From: an uncultured Ruminococcus sp.
GTDB taxonomy: Bacteria; Bacillota; Clostridia; Oscillospirales; Acutalibacteraceae
DNA: 25,390 bases
Reading direction: 5' to 3'
NCBI GenBank assembly: GCA_934476515.1
Contig: CAKSNZ010000031.1
Span: forward strand, 1 to 25,390
Position 1 is the stretch's first letter. Each line of letters opens with the position of its first letter. This document shows, in pieces, positions 6,332 to 13,842 of this stretch. A program made the translations under genes and the position numbers. The notes below the pieces were generated by a model that searched no databases, was not told the origin of the DNA, and saw nothing but the letters and a program-made list of their open reading frames with translations.

Positions 6332-6907
6332 ATGGGGATAAAGAAATGTCCTAATGGTCATTTTTATGATAATGAAAAATATGATTATTGCCCTTATTGC
6401 AGTGAAAAAAAGCCTTTAGAAAATAAAAATAATAAAAAGAAAAATAAGTTTTCTTTGTTTGAAAAAACTGTAGCTAAATGGAAAAGTGATGCTCAGGAAG
6501 ATGTTACAGTTGCTTATAATGAAAAAGAACAAATCGATGACCAACTTACTGTTGGACAATATGTGATAGACCAAGTTGGTTCACCGGTAAGTGGTTGGAT
6601 AGTTTGTATTGAAGGTAGAGAAAAGGGTAAGTCCTTTGAAATCAGACAAGGTGTAAATTATGTTGGTAGAAATGCAAATATGGATATTTCTTTTTTGAAT
6701 GAACCAACAATTACAAGAGATAAACATTTTTCTTTAGTGTTTGAGCCTAAAAAAGCAGAAACATTTATTAAACCTGAAAATGGTGCAGTGTACTTAAATG
6801 ATGAATTTGTTGATGGTGTTAAGAAGTTAGCAGAAAATGACACTATATCTGCCGGAGATTTAAAGTTTATATTTGTTCCATATTGTAACGGAGAGAGAAA
6901 ATGGTAA
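6332..6907 (+). CDS. Zinc-ribbon FHA protein
   Basis: The product is a 191-residue soluble protein. The N-terminus has C6, H10, C20 and C23 in a CPNGHFYD...CPYC arrangement, a zinc ribbon shared in spacing with the protein at 10956. A Lys-rich linker and an acidic segment follow. The FHA domain is at ~88-185, with GR at 112-113 and TRDKH at 128-132 in place of SRxH. The usual Asn-Gly of the distal phosphopeptide loop is missing. It lacks catalytic domains, so it is likely an adaptor that binds phosphothreonine proteins or a partner FHA surface. AAGGAG precedes ATG by about 7 nt. Its end overlaps the vWA-FHA gene by 7 bp, so the two are translationally coupled. Confidence 0.88.
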   Translation: MGIKKCPNGHFYDNEKYDYCPYCSEKKPLENKNNKKKNKFSLFEKTVAKWKSDAQEDVTVAYNEKEQIDDQLTVGQYVIDQVGSPVSGWIVCIEGREKGKSFEIRQGVNYVGRNANMDISFLNEPTITRDKHFSLVFEPKKAETFIKPENGAVYLNDEFVDGVKKLAENDTISAGDLKFIFVPYCNGERKW

Positions 6908-8580
6908 AAAGAATTTTTAGTGTAGCGTTTTTATTATTAATAATAATTTCTTGTACAGTAACAGCTAATGCTGAGGATAATGAAGTTGTTATTGGACGAA
7001 CATATATTTATAAACCAACTGTAAATGTTGAACTTTATAATGTAAAAGAAAATGTTGATAAATGTAGAGTTATCCTTGGTAATGGTGAATTAACGGTTTT
7101 AAATCAAGAAAAATATAATGAAAGTAAGCATAAGACTGTAGTTTATCTTTTGATTGATAAATCAAAGTCAAATAACAGTTTCCGAAAACTAAAGTCGGCT
7201 TTATGCAATTTTGTTGATAAACTTGGAAAAAATCATCAGCTTGTATATATTACTTTTGGTGACACAGTTAGTAAGCCTATTACATATTCAAGTTGTGATA
7301 ATAAAGCAAAGTTAAAGATAAAGAAGAATATTAATAATATAAATTGTAATGAAAAAACTTCTTCACTTTATGATGCTATGAAGAATGTTTACAATATGAG
7401 TGTTACTGAAAATGAAAAGTATGATAGACGTTATTCTATTGTTGCTGCTTCAGGTCAAGATAAAAATCAAAGTCTTACATCAAGCCAAATTCGTTCACTA
7501 TATGACTCTCATATGTTACCTACATTTGCATTATGTGGTTCTAACAGTGGTGATAATGACAAGCTAAGTGATATTTGTGCTACAAGTGGAGGTAATGCTT
7601 ATAAATATACTGACAGTAATCCAAACAATGTTGTCAATGATTTAAGTAAATACGTTAATGAAAATGTGTTGCTTATAAAAGCCAAGTCATTTACTAATAT
7701 GGCCCCTGCAAGCAAAAGAAATTTGTCTGTAGAATTAAATGGAAAGACTGTACAATCTATTGTTGTGCCGGTTCATTCTAAAAAGGATAATGTAGCCCCT
7801 ACAGCTAAGATTAGTTTTAATGAAGATGATTACTATGATTTTTCTGTTGAGTATAGTGAAAGAGTAAAGAATGGTGACGATTATTCAAGATACAAGATTA
7901 CCAGCAATGGTGAAGATTGTGAAGTTGAAGAAGTTAAAAAAGTCGATGATACACACTACAAAATTATAATGAAAAATCCTATCAGTAGTGGCGACTATGA
8001 ATTTACATTTGATGGTATTACAGATATTAGTGTTCAGCATAACAATGTTGAACCTGTAACAATTAAAGATATATCATCAAGCAAATATATTGTTAAAAAT
8101 ATTATTTTTTATGGTTTAATAGGTATTGGTTGCCTTGTAATAATCGGTTTAGGTGTTGTTATATTTATTCGTTCAAAAAATAAAAAGCCGGAAGTGGTTG
8201 AAATAAAAAAAGAAATATACAATCATTATGGTTCTGCTGAAAATGAAGTTCAGCATAGAGTTGAATTTGATAATACTAATGGTGTAAATATAACATTAAC
8301 AGTAACAAAACAAGGTACAGTTGCTCAAGTTATTAACTCAACAGTATGTGGCAGTATTATTGTTGGCAGGGCCGAAATTTGTGATGTTTGTATTGATGAT
8401 AACCAAATGTCACGTCAACATTTTGCACTTGAAGAAAACAATAATTCTATTATTATTACTGACTTAGATACACTTAATGGCACTTACATTAATTCCTTTA
8501 AAATTTCAAATCCACAAAGATTGAATGATGGTGATGAAATTATTGCTGGTTCCTGTAGAATTAAATTTCACTATAGATAG
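6901..8580 (+). CDS. Membrane vWA-FHA protein (extracellular vWA, cytosolic FHA)
   Basis: The product is 559 residues. A signal peptide or N-terminal anchor (residues 1-25) leads to a von Willebrand A domain at ~78-255 with a MIDAS site: DKSKS (D86, S88, S90), T154 and D188. Residues ~295-395 form a β-rich domain. A single membrane helix at ~400-424 is followed by basic RSKNKK, and the C-terminus (~462-559) is a complete FHA domain (GR 489-490, SRQH 504-507, NGT 526-528). This gives vWA outside and FHA inside. The vWA would bind a metal-dependent ligand, and the FHA would recruit phosphorylated partners at the membrane. Such a protein could carry outside binding events to the kinases encoded next door. 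Confidence 0.88.
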   Translation: MVKRIFSVAFLLLIIISCTVTANAEDNEVVIGRTYIYKPTVNVELYNVKENVDKCRVILGNGELTVLNQEKYNESKHKTVVYLLIDKSKSNNSFRKLKSALCNFVDKLGKNHQLVYITFGDTVSKPITYSSCDNKAKLKIKKNINNINCNEKTSSLYDAMKNVYNMSVTENEKYDRRYSIVAASGQDKNQSLTSSQIRSLYDSHMLPTFALCGSNSGDNDKLSDICATSGGNAYKYTDSNPNNVVNDLSKYVNENVLLIKAKSFTNMAPASKRNLSVELNGKTVQSIVVPVHSKKDNVAPTAKISFNEDDYYDFSVEYSERVKNGDDYSRYKITSNGEDCEVEEVKKVDDTHYKIIMKNPISSGDYEFTFDGITDISVQHNNVEPVTIKDISSSKYIVKNIIFYGLIGIGCLVIIGLGVVIFIRSKNKKPEVVEIKKEIYNHYGSAENEVQHRVEFDNTNGVNITLTVTKQGTVAQVINSTVCGSIIVGRAEICDVCIDDNQMSRQHFALEENNNSIIITDLDTLNGTYINSFKISNPQRLNDGDEIIAGSCRIKFHYR

Positions 8581-8595
8581 AAACGGTGAACAGAT

Positions 8596-10083
8596 ATGAT
8601 ATGTCCTAATTGCTTTAATAAGACAAGTGAAAATACTAATATATGTATGAATTGTGGCTTTGATATTGAAAGCTATAGACAACCTGATACTTCTTTGCCG
8701 ACTAATACAATTCTAAATGCAAAATATCTTATAGGCAGAGTTTTGGGACAAGGTGGTTTTGGTATTACGTACAAGGTGAAAAATCTTGATGATAACAGAA
8801 TTTATTGTATCAAAGAATACTTACCTTCTGAGTTTTCTGTAAGAGGTGAAGACGGTGCTTATGTTAGAGCTAATTCATCTCAAAATCAAAAGATTTTTCA
8901 ACATGGAAAAAACCGTTTCTTAGAGGAAGCAAGAATTCTTTATAGGTTTAGAAACAACCCGATTGTTACTCAAGTTTATGATTATTTTGAAGAAAACAAT
9001 ACAGCCTATTTTGTAATGGAATTTCTTGATGGTATGAATTTGAAACAAGCAATACACAATATGGGTGGAAAGATTTCAATAGAAAATGCCAATACAATTT
9101 TTGTTACAATAGCAAGTGGTCTTATAGAAATACATAAGCAAAATGTTTTGCATAGAGATATAAGTCCTGAAAATATTTTTTTGACTAAGGACTACAATAT
9201 TAAGCTTATTGACTTTGGTGCAGCAAGAAATTATATCAAATCTCAAAACTGTGGTATGTCGGTACTTTTAAAGCCCGGATTTGCTCCACCTGAACAATAT
9301 AAAGCAAAGGGTGAGCAAGGAGAATGGACTGATGTTTATGCTTTGGCAGTTACCTATTATGCCATTGTTTCCGGAGAAAAACCGGTTGATGCAATGTCTA
9401 GATTAGCCGGTGATAAGATGCCTTTGTTGTCTGATATTTGTCCTGAAGTTCCCGTAAACAATGCTAAGGTTCTTGAGAAAGCCTATGACTTAAACATAAA
9501 GAATAGATATAGAAATTTTGAAGAATTACTTAATGATTTTGAGATTCCTTACGTACAAGAAAATCAAGTTCATACTCAACAAGAGGTAAGTGAAGGTAAT
9601 AAAAATACCACAGAAACTTCTACTGAGAAATCTATAAGCAGTGGTGAAATGTTTGTGGATACTTCAAAAGAAAAAGTTAAGGAACAAACTACAACAAGTA
9701 GAACAGTACCTAGCAATAATGTTGTTAATACTTCAATGCGTAAAGGCGTTTTTAGGAAGATTTTTGGTAGAAAAAAGCCACTGGTTATTATTCGTACTTA
9801 TTCTAATAAAGAAACAATTTTTCCTATTAGTGAAGATACATTTACAACTATTGGCCGTTCAAAACATTGTAACATTGTAATAAATGATGACCAAATCAGT
9901 AGGTTGCATTGTTTTATAAAATATGATAGAGGAAAAGGTAGATTTATTGTATTTGACAATTCCTCTAATGGTACTTTTGATGCTAATCAAAGACTATTTA
10001 GAAAAAAAGAGTATAGGTACAAGGTTGGTTCGAAAATTAATTTGATTAATTCAAATTTTGAACTTACTTTTGTACTTAACTAA
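8596..10083 (+). CDS. Soluble Ser/Thr protein kinase with N-terminal zinc ribbon and C-terminal FHA
   Basis: The product is 495 residues. The zinc ribbon (CPNC 3-6, CMNC 17-20) precedes a Hanks-type kinase domain: Gly loop GQGGFG (51-56), K73, αC Glu near 110-111, HRD with D188, N193, DFG 206-208 and PPE 231-233. All catalytic residues are present. A Thr/Ser/Glu-rich linker (~320-390) follows, with several TT/TST clusters that could be autophosphorylated. The C-terminal FHA domain (~395-495) has GR 420-421, SRLH 435-438 and SSNGT 456-460. There is no membrane helix. Kinase plus FHA in one chain suggests self-recognition of linker phosphothreonines or docking on other FHA-bound complexes. It is followed after 14 bp by a PP2C phosphatase. 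Confidence 0.92.
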   Translation: MICPNCFNKTSENTNICMNCGFDIESYRQPDTSLPTNTILNAKYLIGRVLGQGGFGITYKVKNLDDNRIYCIKEYLPSEFSVRGEDGAYVRANSSQNQKIFQHGKNRFLEEARILYRFRNNPIVTQVYDYFEENNTAYFVMEFLDGMNLKQAIHNMGGKISIENANTIFVTIASGLIEIHKQNVLHRDISPENIFLTKDYNIKLIDFGAARNYIKSQNCGMSVLLKPGFAPPEQYKAKGEQGEWTDVYALAVTYYAIVSGEKPVDAMSRLAGDKMPLLSDICPEVPVNNAKVLEKAYDLNIKNRYRNFEELLNDFEIPYVQENQVHTQQEVSEGNKNTTETSTEKSISSGEMFVDTSKEKVKEQTTTSRTVPSNNVVNTSMRKGVFRKIFGRKKPLVIIRTYSNKETIFPISEDTFTTIGRSKHCNIVINDDQISRLHCFIKYDRGKGRFIVFDNSSNGTFDANQRLFRKKEYRYKVGSKINLINSNFELTFVLN

Positions 10084-10097
10084 ATAGAGGTGAATAT

Positions 10098-10925
10098 ATG
10101 TTTTTTAAAGATAAAAAAGTAGAACCGGATATGTTGGATTGGAAACCACTAAGTCAAAGGGTTAATACAACAGATGTTGGATTGTCAATAGGTTCAGCTA
10201 TTTATATAGGAAAACGTTCATCACAACAAGATTCTATCAAAGTTTCTAATGTAAAGGATAAGGATCCGGTTATTGCAATATTAAGTGACGGTATGGGTGG
10301 AATGGCTGACGGTAACAAAGCCTCATCAACTTGTACTGAAGGTATTTTCTTTGACTTTAACAAAGTTAAGGGTATGGGAGATTATCCAAGTTTTTTACAA
10401 AATGAAGTAATCAAGTATGACGGTATAATTTCCGGTTTCACTGATGAAAATGGAAATCCTATTCATTCAGGTGCAACACTAATTGCTTGTATTATAGATA
10501 ACGACAACTTCTTTTGGGCTACTGTCGGTGACAGCCACTTGTATTTAATAAGGAACAATGAAATCAAACAGTTAAATCAGGACCACAACTTTATGATTGA
10601 TTTACAGAAAAAAGTTGAAAGAGGATTGATGACAGAGAAAGAAGCTTTATCCCATCCTCATAAAGACAGCTTAATTAGCTTTTTAGGTATGAACGGCATT
10701 CGAATGATAGATATGAATGAAGAACCTATTAAGCTTCAAAAAGAAGATATGATTGTTATTTGTTCTGATGGACTTTACAGAACATTAAATGATGATGTAA
10801 TAAAAGAGATTACCAGAATTTATAAAGGTAATGTTCAAAATGCTTGTGAAAAATTAATTTCAGCAGTTATTCAGAGGGACAATCCCTCACAAGATAACAC
10901 ATCTGTTATTATTTTAAAATATTAA
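10098..10925 (+). CDS. PP2C-family Ser/Thr phosphatase (first of two)
   Basis: The product is a 275-residue, PPM/PP2C metal-dependent phosphatase. Motifs in order are SSQQDS (D45), LSDGMGG (D64, G65), GATLIACII, ATVGDSHLYL (D145), LNQDHN, ICSDGLYRT (D224) and SQDNTSV (D266). These supply the usual two-metal-site Asp residues. It has a ~30-residue N-terminal extension with MFFKDKK and no membrane segment, so it is cytosolic. It would reverse phosphorylation by the adjacent kinase-FHA protein. GAGGTGA precedes ATG. The usual RxxNQD opening motif reads RSSQQDS, a mild deviation. Confidence 0.92.
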   Translation: MFFKDKKVEPDMLDWKPLSQRVNTTDVGLSIGSAIYIGKRSSQQDSIKVSNVKDKDPVIAILSDGMGGMADGNKASSTCTEGIFFDFNKVKGMGDYPSFLQNEVIKYDGIISGFTDENGNPIHSGATLIACIIDNDNFFWATVGDSHLYLIRNNEIKQLNQDHNFMIDLQKKVERGLMTEKEALSHPHKDSLISFLGMNGIRMIDMNEEPIKLQKEDMIVICSDGLYRTLNDDVIKEITRIYKGNVQNACEKLISAVIQRDNPSQDNTSVIILKY

Positions 10926-10955
10926 TTTAAAAATTATTATGAAGGAGATTTTATT

Positions 10956-11555
10956 ATGAAATTAACTAAATGTACTAACGGACACTTTTATGATGCTGAC
11001 AGATATGGCAGTTGCCCACACTGTAACGCTTCAGTTGTTGACCAAACAATGACAATTCCGGGTAATGAAAGTGTAAAGCTGGATAAGACAGAAGCTGAAC
11101 AAAATGTTGTTGAGCGTAAGGTAGAACAGAAAAAGGTTAATCCTATTGCTGATGAACAAAAGACTATCGGTATCTTCTCAACAGGTGTTTCCGGTTCATC
11201 AGCTCCTGTAGTAGGTTGGTTAGTTTGTGTTAAGGGCAATCACTACGGTGAGGACTTTAGACTGGTTGCAGGTAGAAACTTTATTGGCCGTTCTTCTTCT
11301 ATGGAGGTTTGCCTAAGTGGTGATACTTCTATTTCAAGAGAAAAACATTTGATTATTGTTTTTGAACCAAAGCAGAACGCTTTTATTGTTCAGCCGGGTG
11401 ACTCAAAAGAACTATCATACCTAAATGATGAAGTAATCTTACAGGCAAGACTAATGAAATCCGGAGATACTCTTGTAATGGGTAACAGCCAATTTATTTT
11501 CGTTCCATTCTGTACAAATGAAATTAATTGGAGCAATTATAAAAACGAAGAATAA
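10956..11555 (+). CDS. Zinc-ribbon FHA protein, paralogue of the gene at 6332
   Basis: The product is 199 residues. The N-terminal zinc ribbon has C6, H10, C20 and C23 at exactly the positions of the 6332 protein (CTNGHFYD, CPHC). A Thr-containing segment follows (DQTMTIPG, then QKTIGIFS) that could serve as a kinase target. The FHA domain at ~85-185 has GR 111-112 and SREKH 127-131, and again lacks the distal Asn-Gly (SYLND instead). Both zinc-ribbon FHA proteins therefore share a variant phosphopeptide-binding edge. AAGGAGA precedes ATG. A small FHA protein with an N-terminal phosphorylatable segment recalls GarA/OdhI, but that parallel is only architectural. Confidence 0.88.
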   Translation: MKLTKCTNGHFYDADRYGSCPHCNASVVDQTMTIPGNESVKLDKTEAEQNVVERKVEQKKVNPIADEQKTIGIFSTGVSGSSAPVVGWLVCVKGNHYGEDFRLVAGRNFIGRSSSMEVCLSGDTSISREKHLIIVFEPKQNAFIVQPGDSKELSYLNDEVILQARLMKSGDTLVMGNSQFIFVPFCTNEINWSNYKNEE

Positions 11556-11564
11556 GGTGAGTTT

Positions 11565-11900
11565 ATGGGATTAACCTACTGGACCGGTGGAATAATCTTG
11601 GGGTTATCAGGTATTTATGAGGGTGCAATATTCAAGATAAATCCGGCAGAATTAATTGTCATTGGACGTGACCCTACCTATTCTAATATAGTTATAAATG
11701 AAAATTGTAATTATGTTAGCAGAAAACATTGTTCAATAAAATATAACCATATAAATAAAACTTATGAGGTAACTGATTTTTCTAAGAATGGCGTGATTAT
11801 TAACAAATCCACTTTGCTTTCAAAAGGACGCAGGATGACACTTAATAAAGGTTCAGTAATTGAAATAGGGGATTCAAGTAATTCTTTTAAGTTAATGTAG
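11565..11900 (+). CDS. Stand-alone FHA domain protein, 111 aa
   Basis: The product is essentially a bare FHA domain with the conserved binding residues: GR 34-35, SRKH 52-55 and KNG 74-76. The N-terminal ~20 residues form the first strands (GGIILGLSGIYEG). There is no zinc ribbon, signal or membrane segment. AAGGTGAG precedes ATG. The FHA core resembles that of the next protein (GRDP..NIVI against GKDP..AIVI, NYVSRKHC against QYVSAVHC), so the two are likely duplicates, one free and one membrane-tethered. It could be a competitor or adaptor for phosphorylated partners. Confidence 0.87.
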   Translation: MGLTYWTGGIILGLSGIYEGAIFKINPAELIVIGRDPTYSNIVINENCNYVSRKHCSIKYNHINKTYEVTDFSKNGVIINKSTLLSKGRRMTLNKGSVIEIGDSSNSFKLM

Positions 11901-11909
11901 GAGGAAAAT

Positions 11910-12788
11910 ATGACTTATAAATATAATAGAAATTTTCGATTTTTATGGTCAAAGATAATTGCCTTTGTTGTTGGTGCAGTAGCATGGCTGGTTGGCTTTG
12001 TGTATATCAAAAACTCAGGCTTTTACTCAATTTTTTCAGTAGCAGAGGGTCTTAGTGTTGTTAGCAAAGACTATTCAACATTTATTTTAAGTACAGTAAT
12101 TACAGGTTTAGTGCTGTATGGTGGATTGCTAATCGGTCTGTCATTCCTAAAGGGTAAGGCTAGAAACATTACATCTATTGTTTTTGCTTGTTTACTAATG
12201 TGTTTTTCAGTTTCTATGGGGACTATGGTTGCATATGTTGGTGACAGAGCATTTGGAGTAATTTCTAATGGCTTTGGTTTGTATGTTTTCTTATTCTGCT
12301 GTGTAATGGTTATTGTGTTTTCTGCTATAGATTTAGCCGGTATGAGTAAAGAAAAGAGAGAAAGCATTGGTAACAGTTATGGTAATCTAAATGGAAATAA
12401 CGGTAACTTTATGAACAATCCGGTTCCAGGTGGTTACAATTTTAATCAGTTTCAAGACGAAAAATTAACAGTTACTGACCAAAAAGGTTCTATGACTTGT
12501 GTTGGTGGTGAGTATGTTAACTTTACTTTTCCTATTAACAATGGTGACATTATAACTATTGGTAAGGATCCAAAATCATGTGCTATTGTAATTACTCAGA
12601 ATAATCAGTATGTTAGTGCAGTACATTGTTCTGTTAAGTTTACTAATGGCAGATATGAACTATTTGACGGTTCAAGAAACGGTGTAAAGGTTAACGGCAG
12701 TGAAATTCCAAAACAACAGTGGACAACTATTGCTTCCGGTTCAATATTTTCTCTTGCTAATACAAACAATCTTTTTAGAGTAGAATAA
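11910..12788 (+). CDS. Four-helix membrane protein with C-terminal degenerate FHA domain
   Basis: The product is 292 residues. Four predicted membrane helices (~14-33, 57-78, 86-109, 120-141) are followed by a Gly/Asn-rich linker (~155-185) and an FHA domain (~186-292), probably cytosolic. The FHA has GK (218-219) instead of GR and SAVH (236-239) instead of SRxH, while RNG (256-258) is kept. Loss of the phosphate-contacting Arg suggests it does not bind phosphothreonine normally and may bind protein surfaces instead. AGGAGG precedes ATG. It ends the first compact block. The next gene lies after a gap with a terminator-like hairpin. Confidence 0.85.
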   Translation: MTYKYNRNFRFLWSKIIAFVVGAVAWLVGFVYIKNSGFYSIFSVAEGLSVVSKDYSTFILSTVITGLVLYGGLLIGLSFLKGKARNITSIVFACLLMCFSVSMGTMVAYVGDRAFGVISNGFGLYVFLFCCVMVIVFSAIDLAGMSKEKRESIGNSYGNLNGNNGNFMNNPVPGGYNFNQFQDEKLTVTDQKGSMTCVGGEYVNFTFPINNGDIITIGKDPKSCAIVITQNNQYVSAVHCSVKFTNGRYELFDGSRNGVKVNGSEIPKQQWTTIASGSIFSLANTNNLFRVE

Positions 12789-12798
12789 TTTTAAATAC

Positions 12799-12873
12799 AT
12801 AAGAGGTGAGAAGTTTGTTCTGATTTTAAAATATTTTTGTTGGTAAAACTTTTTGCCTCTTATTATTTTTTAT
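12799..12873 (+). terminator. Large terminator-like hairpin, possible attenuator inside the island
   Basis: ATAAGAGG (12799-12806) pairs with CCTCTTAT (12856-12863), enclosing a second stem AAGTTT (12811-12816)/AAACTT (12846-12851), and is followed by a T-rich TTATTTTTTATT. An AGAGGTGAG site inside the 5' arm is followed by a two- to five-codon mini-ORF ending in TGA. No convincing promoter follows, so partial readthrough into the PP2C and kinase genes is likely. Confidence 0.5.
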
Positions 12874-12943
12874 TAACAAAATATTGCATAAATATTTACA
12901 GCAAATTGTTGTAAGATATTTAGTTTATAATATGGAGATTGCT

Positions 12944-13681
12944 ATGTTGGATTATTTTATTTTTACAGATAAAGGCGATAGAGCAGTAAACGAAGACAGT
13001 GTAGGTTACTGCGATAGCCCATTAGGAAAAATTTTTATACTATGTGACGGTTTAGGTGGTCATGGCAAGGGTGATGAGGCATCTAGTTTGGTTGTGTCTT
13101 TTATAAAGGATTATGCCGAAATAGCAAATTCCGATAATACGGAGTCTTTTATTGACGGAGCAATTACCGGTGCACAAAATACACTTATTCAATATCAAAA
13201 GGACAATGGAATTACCAGACAATCCAAAACAACATTAACATTCCTATGTATTAACAAAGATAATAACACTGCATCAATAGCACATATTGGTGATTCCAGA
13301 GTTTATAAATTTGAGAGAAACAAATATGTATATAGAACACTAGACCACAGTGTACCTCAAATGTTAGTTCTAAGTGGTGAAATAAAGGAAAAACATATCC
13401 GTCATCATGAGGACAGAAACAGACTGTTGCGTTGTATGGGTATTGAGTGGGACGGTAAAAAATTTGACATTGATCAGGTAGAACAACCATATAATCAAGG
13501 AGATGCATTTATTATGTGTTCAGATGGTTTTTGGGATTGGATACTTGAAAAAGATATGGAAAAGGCACTGAAAAAATTTCCTGATGCTACTAAGTGTGGT
13601 GAGTATCTTGTAGAGAAAGCTAAGAAGCGTGGTATGGGAAAAAATATGGATAATTTTTCTCTTATTTTGGTAAGGGTTTAA
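12944..13681 (+). CDS. PP2C-family Ser/Thr phosphatase (second)
   Basis: I chose ATG at 12944 because GGAG lies 6 nt upstream and the product then begins directly with the PP2C fold (MLDYFIFTDKG). The frame is open back to 12884, but those residues are not PP2C-like. The product is 245 residues with NEDS (D18), LCDGLGG (D35, G36), an STP-like SKTTLTFLCI strand, IGDSRVY (D117), LDHSVPQM, CSDGFWDW (D194) and MDNFSLI (D236), so the metal-binding set is complete. There is no membrane helix. It is a more compact, more typical bacterial Stp/PrpC-like enzyme than the first. It precedes the SBP-ectodomain kinase and is a candidate antagonist of it. Confidence 0.92.
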   Translation: MLDYFIFTDKGDRAVNEDSVGYCDSPLGKIFILCDGLGGHGKGDEASSLVVSFIKDYAEIANSDNTESFIDGAITGAQNTLIQYQKDNGITRQSKTTLTFLCINKDNNTASIAHIGDSRVYKFERNKYVYRTLDHSVPQMLVLSGEIKEKHIRHHEDRNRLLRCMGIEWDGKKFDIDQVEQPYNQGDAFIMCSDGFWDWILEKDMEKALKKFPDATKCGEYLVEKAKKRGMGKNMDNFSLILVRV

Positions 13682-13701
13682 TTGTTAAGCGAAACATTCT
13701 G

Positions 13702-13768
13702 TCACTATTTTATAGTGATGGAAATTTCGTGGTTTTGAAGGTTTATTTAGAAAGTATATCTTCAAAAC
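13702..13768. promoter_or_regulatory. Two intergenic inverted repeats before the SBP-domain kinase
   Basis: TCACTAT-TTT-ATAGTGA (13702-13718) and GTTTTGAAG (13732-13740) with CTTCAAAAC (13760-13768, 19-nt loop) are both perfect. Neither is followed by a T-run, so they are not ordinary terminators. They fill most of the 161-bp gap and could be RNA processing, stability or protein-binding sites. A TATAAT at 13800 lacks a good -35 box. Confidence 0.45.
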
Positions 13769-13842
13769 TACAAAATAAAGTAAATTTATTTGAGGGAAAT
13801 ATAATTATTATTTGATTAATATTTTTATGGGGAAGGGATAAA

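Noticed and set aside
9641..9880. 79-residue plus-strand ORF in another frame
   Set aside because: It is a shadow of the kinase-FHA gene, which is clearly coding through this region.
12884..12943. N-terminal extension of the second PP2C
   Set aside because: The in-frame ATG at 12884 lacks a ribosome site, while ATG 12944 has GGAG and begins the fold exactly.
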